Source: Pelagibius sp965227505
Lineage (GTDB): Bacteria > Pseudomonadota > Alphaproteobacteria > Kiloniellales > Kiloniellaceae
Assembly: GCF_965227505.1 (NCBI RefSeq)
Contig: NZ_OZ245757.1
Coordinates: forward strand, 3,720,001 to 3,784,000
Reading direction: 5' to 3'
DNA length: 64,000 bases
Within the stretch, counting starts at the first letter, position 1; every line of letters starts with the position of its first letter. The position numbers and the translations under genes are program-made. The notes under the pieces are model-generated. The model saw only the letters and a program-made list of their open reading frames with translations. It ran no database searches and was not told the origin of the DNA. Below are positions 61,417 through 64,000 of this stretch, one piece after another.

Positions 61417-64000
61417 ATGTTGCGGGTCAAACGCCGCGATTTCCTGAAGGCATCGAGTCTTGCTGGCGCCGGCGTGCTCGCGGCGAACAATGCCTGGTCG
61501 CTCAATCGTCTGGAGCCGATTGGCGATACCTTGGACGAGGAATACCCGTATCGCGATTGGGAGGACCTCTACCGACGCGAGTTTACCTGGGACAAGGTCG
61601 GCAAGGCGGCACACTGCATCAACTGCGTCGGCAACTGCGCCTTCGATGTTTTTGTGAAGGACGGCATCGTGCTGCGCGAGGAGCAGCTCGCAAAATACCC
61701 GCAGATCAATCCGAACGTGCCGGACGCGAACCCGCGCGGCTGCCAGAAGGGCGCGATCCACTCAGCAGCGATGTACGAGGGCGACCGGCTGCGCTATCCG
61801 CTCAAGCGCGCCGGCGAGCGTGGCGAGGGCAAGTGGCAGCGCGTCTCCTGGGATCAGATCACCGAGGAAATCGCCGATAAGATCATCGACATCTTCGAGA
61901 AGTACGGGCCCGGCAAGATGATGACCCATACCGGCTCCGGGAACCTTTCCATGGTGCGTCTCGCAGCACCCTACCGTTTTGCCTCGCTGCTGGGCGGTGT
62001 GCAGTTGGACATCTTCACCGACGTCGGCGACCTCAATACCGGCGCTCATCTGGCCTACGGCAATCCACTGGAGAGTTTTACCTCCGATGCCTGGTTCGAT
62101 GCCGACTACATCATGATGTCTCTGTTCAATCCCAATGCGACGCGCATCCCCGACGCCCACTATCTCTGGGAAGCCAAGTACAACGGCGCGCGGGTTGTCT
62201 CTGTGGCGCCTGACTACAATCCTTCATCCATCCACGCCGACCTCTGGCTGCCGATCAAACAGGGCGCCGATCCTTTCCTCGCCATGGCCTTCGTCAACGT
62301 GATCATCGAAGAGGGGCTGTACAAGCCGGCTTTCGTCAAGGAGCAGACCGATCTGACGGTCCTGGTGCGCCAGGACAATGGGATGTTGCTGCGCGAGGCC
62401 GACCTCAGGGACGGCGGCTCGGATCAGGTGTTCTATCACTGGGATCTTAAGAGCGGCGCGGCGGTTGCGGTCAAAGGTTCGATGGGTTCCGAGGAGAAGA
62501 CCCTGGCGCTGGACGGCGTCGACCCGGCCATCGAGGGCAGCTTCGAGGTTGAGGGGATCGCCGTTACCACCGTCTTCGAAAGAGTGCGATCTGAGGCGGC
62601 GAAGTTTACACCGGAAGCGACCGAGCCCGAGACCGGGGTCGAGGCAGAGACCGTTCGCCGGGAGGCCCGTCTTTTCGCCAAGGCCCGTAAGGCGATCCTG
62701 ATGACCGGGTTCAACATCGGGCGCTACTCCAACGGCATATTCACCGGCTGGGCCCAGGCCTTGATGCTGGCGCTGACCGGCCACGGCGGGAAGGCCGGCG
62801 GGCTCGATACATCCTGGGTCGAGTGGAACCATGGCAAGCTTCTGGAGCTTGCCCTCTTCGGGTTCCAGAAGTTTCCGCGCCTGGAGGCCGGTGGCCTCGG
62901 CGAGTTCCTGCGCGGGCACATGATCGAGCATGCGCGCCGGCACTTCGACAACGAGAAACTCAAGGCCCGCGTCGGTTTCGACCTCGACGAGATGGAGGCG
63001 ATGATCGACGAATCCGTGACTGAGGGCTGGATGCCCTATCACGGCGACATGAAGGGCCTGATCTCCATCGCCGACAACAAGTTCCGCCGCAACAAGCATG
63101 CTGACAAATACCGCGAGCGGATTCTCGAGGAGGTCCAGGAGCTCTTCGTCAATATCAACGTTCGGATGGACTCGACTGCAGAGTGGGCCGACTACCTGCT
63201 GCCGGCCGCCAGTCACTACGAGGCCTGGGATCTTCGCTCCGTCGGTTTTCACCGTTTCGTCAACGTCTTCTCCCGGCCCGTCGAGCCGATCGGCGAGGCA
63301 AAGCCCGACTGGGAGATCATGGTGCTTCTGAGCAAGAAGGTTCAGGAACGCGCCCTTGCCCGCGGTGTCGGTGCCTATCAGGACGGTAACGTCAGCCGCG
63401 ATCTGCACACCATCTACGACGACTTCACCATGGGCGGCACACTGCTGACCGACTACGACGCCACAAAGTGGCTGGTCGACAACAGCGCCGAGTTTGGCGG
63501 CGTGAGCCTGGAAGAAGGAGCCGAGCAGGGGTTCTTCGTGATGAGCGCGGCGGGCGGCGCCAATCAGCCGATTCCCGCGTCCGAGCCCTACAACCCCTTC
63601 GTCGCCCAGGTCGAGGGCAAGAAGCCCTATGACACCTTGACCGGCCGCATCACCTTTTACTGCGACCACCCGCGCTTCATGAAGCTGGGCGCGGCGACTC
63701 CTACAGCGCGCCACCATGCCGGGCGCGAGGCGTCGAACTATCCGCTGTCATTCTATTCGCCGCACACCCGCTGGGGTATTCATTCGAACTGGCGGTCGAA
63801 CAAGTTCATGATGCGGCTGCAGCGGGGCGAACCCAACATCTACATCAGCCCGAAACTGGCGGCCGCCCGCGGCATCGTCGACGGCGGCCGGGTTCGGGTC
63901 TTCAACGGCATCGGGGAGTTCTTCGCCCAGGCCAAGTTCTACCCCAGCATACCGGAAACCTCGATCATGATGGAACACGGCTGGGAGCCCCATCAGTACG
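61417..64000 (+). CDS. Type II DMSO-reductase-family molybdoenzyme catalytic subunit (3' end outside window)
   Basis: An open frame of at least 861 codons running off the window, ATG with GGGGAGGA 7 nt upstream. The twin-arginine signal is KRRDFLKASS followed by a hydrophobic stretch (residues about 5-27), so it is exported by Tat. The 4Fe-4S motif is AHCINCVGNC (an H-x3-C-x3-C pattern) with a distal GCQKGA, followed by PLKRAGERGEGKWQRVSWDQ and FTDVGDLNTGAHLAYGNP with the likely Asp ligand. This is the layout of NarG/SerA/DdhA/ClrA-type enzymes. The substrate (an oxyanion or organic compound) cannot be assigned. It diverges from the kinase gene, so the shared 250-nt spacer should hold its regulated promoter. 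Confidence 0.9.
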   Translation, partial: MLRVKRRDFLKASSLAGAGVLAANNAWSLNRLEPIGDTLDEEYPYRDWEDLYRREFTWDKVGKAAHCINCVGNCAFDVFVKDGIVLREEQLAKYPQINPNVPDANPRGCQKGAIHSAAMYEGDRLRYPLKRAGERGEGKWQRVSWDQITEEIADKIIDIFEKYGPGKMMTHTGSGNLSMVRLAAPYRFASLLGGVQLDIFTDVGDLNTGAHLAYGNPLESFTSDAWFDADYIMMSLFNPNATRIPDAHYLWEAKYNGARVVSVAPDYNPSSIHADLWLPIKQGADPFLAMAFVNVIIEEGLYKPAFVKEQTDLTVLVRQDNGMLLREADLRDGGSDQVFYHWDLKSGAAVAVKGSMGSEEKTLALDGVDPAIEGSFEVEGIAVTTVFERVRSEAAKFTPEATEPETGVEAETVRREARLFAKARKAILMTGFNIGRYSNGIFTGWAQALMLALTGHGGKAGGLDTSWVEWNHGKLLELALFGFQKFPRLEAGGLGEFLRGHMIEHARRHFDNEKLKARVGFDLDEMEAMIDESVTEGWMPYHGDMKGLISIADNKFRRNKHADKYRERILEEVQELFVNINVRMDSTAEWADYLLPAASHYEAWDLRSVGFHRFVNVFSRPVEPIGEAKPDWEIMVLLSKKVQERALARGVGAYQDGNVSRDLHTIYDDFTMGGTLLTDYDATKWLVDNSAEFGGVSLEEGAEQGFFVMSAAGGANQPIPASEPYNPFVAQVEGKKPYDTLTGRITFYCDHPRFMKLGAATPTARHHAGREASNYPLSFYSPHTRWGIHSNWRSNKFMMRLQRGEPNIYISPKLAAARGIVDGGRVRVFNGIGEFFAQAKFYPSIPETSIMMEHGWEPHQY

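Noticed and set aside
62224..63717. A 497-codon frame on the minus strand
   Set aside because: Antisense shadow of the molybdoenzyme gene. Its residues follow the GC pattern of the opposite strand and match no family.

Overview
The window comes from a high-GC proteobacterium, most likely an alphaproteobacterium. The evidence is the codon style, the mobile-element families (relaxase with a DUF3363 tail, DUF2840, DUF2285, DUF736 and DUF2274, all common in alphaproteobacterial integrative elements) and an initiator-tRNA 3' half of ordinary bacterial type. The species cannot be named from the sequence. Most of the window, up to about 57.64 kb, looks like a composite integrated island. The last 6.4 kb look like resident chromosome.

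Region 1 (1-13.0 kb) is a catabolic cargo block. It holds an outer-membrane porin of the alginate-export type, a YcaC-like protein that has lost its catalytic cysteine, a remnant of a Rossmann-fold reductase, an aldehyde dehydrogenase and short-chain dehydrogenase pair, two tandem paralogous AraC regulators, a medium-chain quinone-type oxidoreductase, a SnoaL-like protein, a two-subunit molybdenum hydroxylase (isoquinoline 1-oxidoreductase type) and an exported SMP-30-like propeller. Region 2 (13.1-37.9 kb) is a conjugation module in Tn4371-like order: ardA, parB-like, DUF736, a frameshifted DUF2285 gene, an HTH gene, DUF2840, traF, an oriT candidate, the relaxase, traG, a CopG-type gene, trbB-C-D-E, an extra exported protein, trbJ-L-F-G-I, DUF2274 and DUF736. 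A helicase-nuclease gene on the opposite strand interrupts it between relaxase and traG. The parA and repA genes expected in such elements are absent.

Region 3 (38.1-47.8 kb) is a defence-like block. A rightward operon (small RHH-like protein, cytosine-5 methyltransferase, endonuclease III-like glycosylase, HNH endonuclease) faces a leftward operon (sigma-70-like protein, ParB-fold protein, SNF2 ATPase). A hipBA module with a tandem operator array and a small phage-type gene follow. Region 4 (48.07-57.64 kb) looks like a separate small integrated island. It has an att-like scar on the left and its own tyrosine recombinase beside the 3' half of an initiator tRNA on the right. It carries a tight six-gene operon: a metzincin/EEP-nuclease fusion, a 48-residue protein, a tyrosinase, a basic protein, a two-helix membrane protein and a subtilase without signal peptide. 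I know of no described system with this gene set, and it is the best candidate here for something new.

Region 5 (57.65-64 kb) starts with the native tRNA terminator. It then has a response regulator and a soluble hybrid histidine kinase (translationally coupled, leftward), and rightward from the kinase the first 861 codons of a Tat-exported type II DMSO-reductase-family molybdoenzyme that runs off the window. The two-component pair probably controls this respiratory enzyme.
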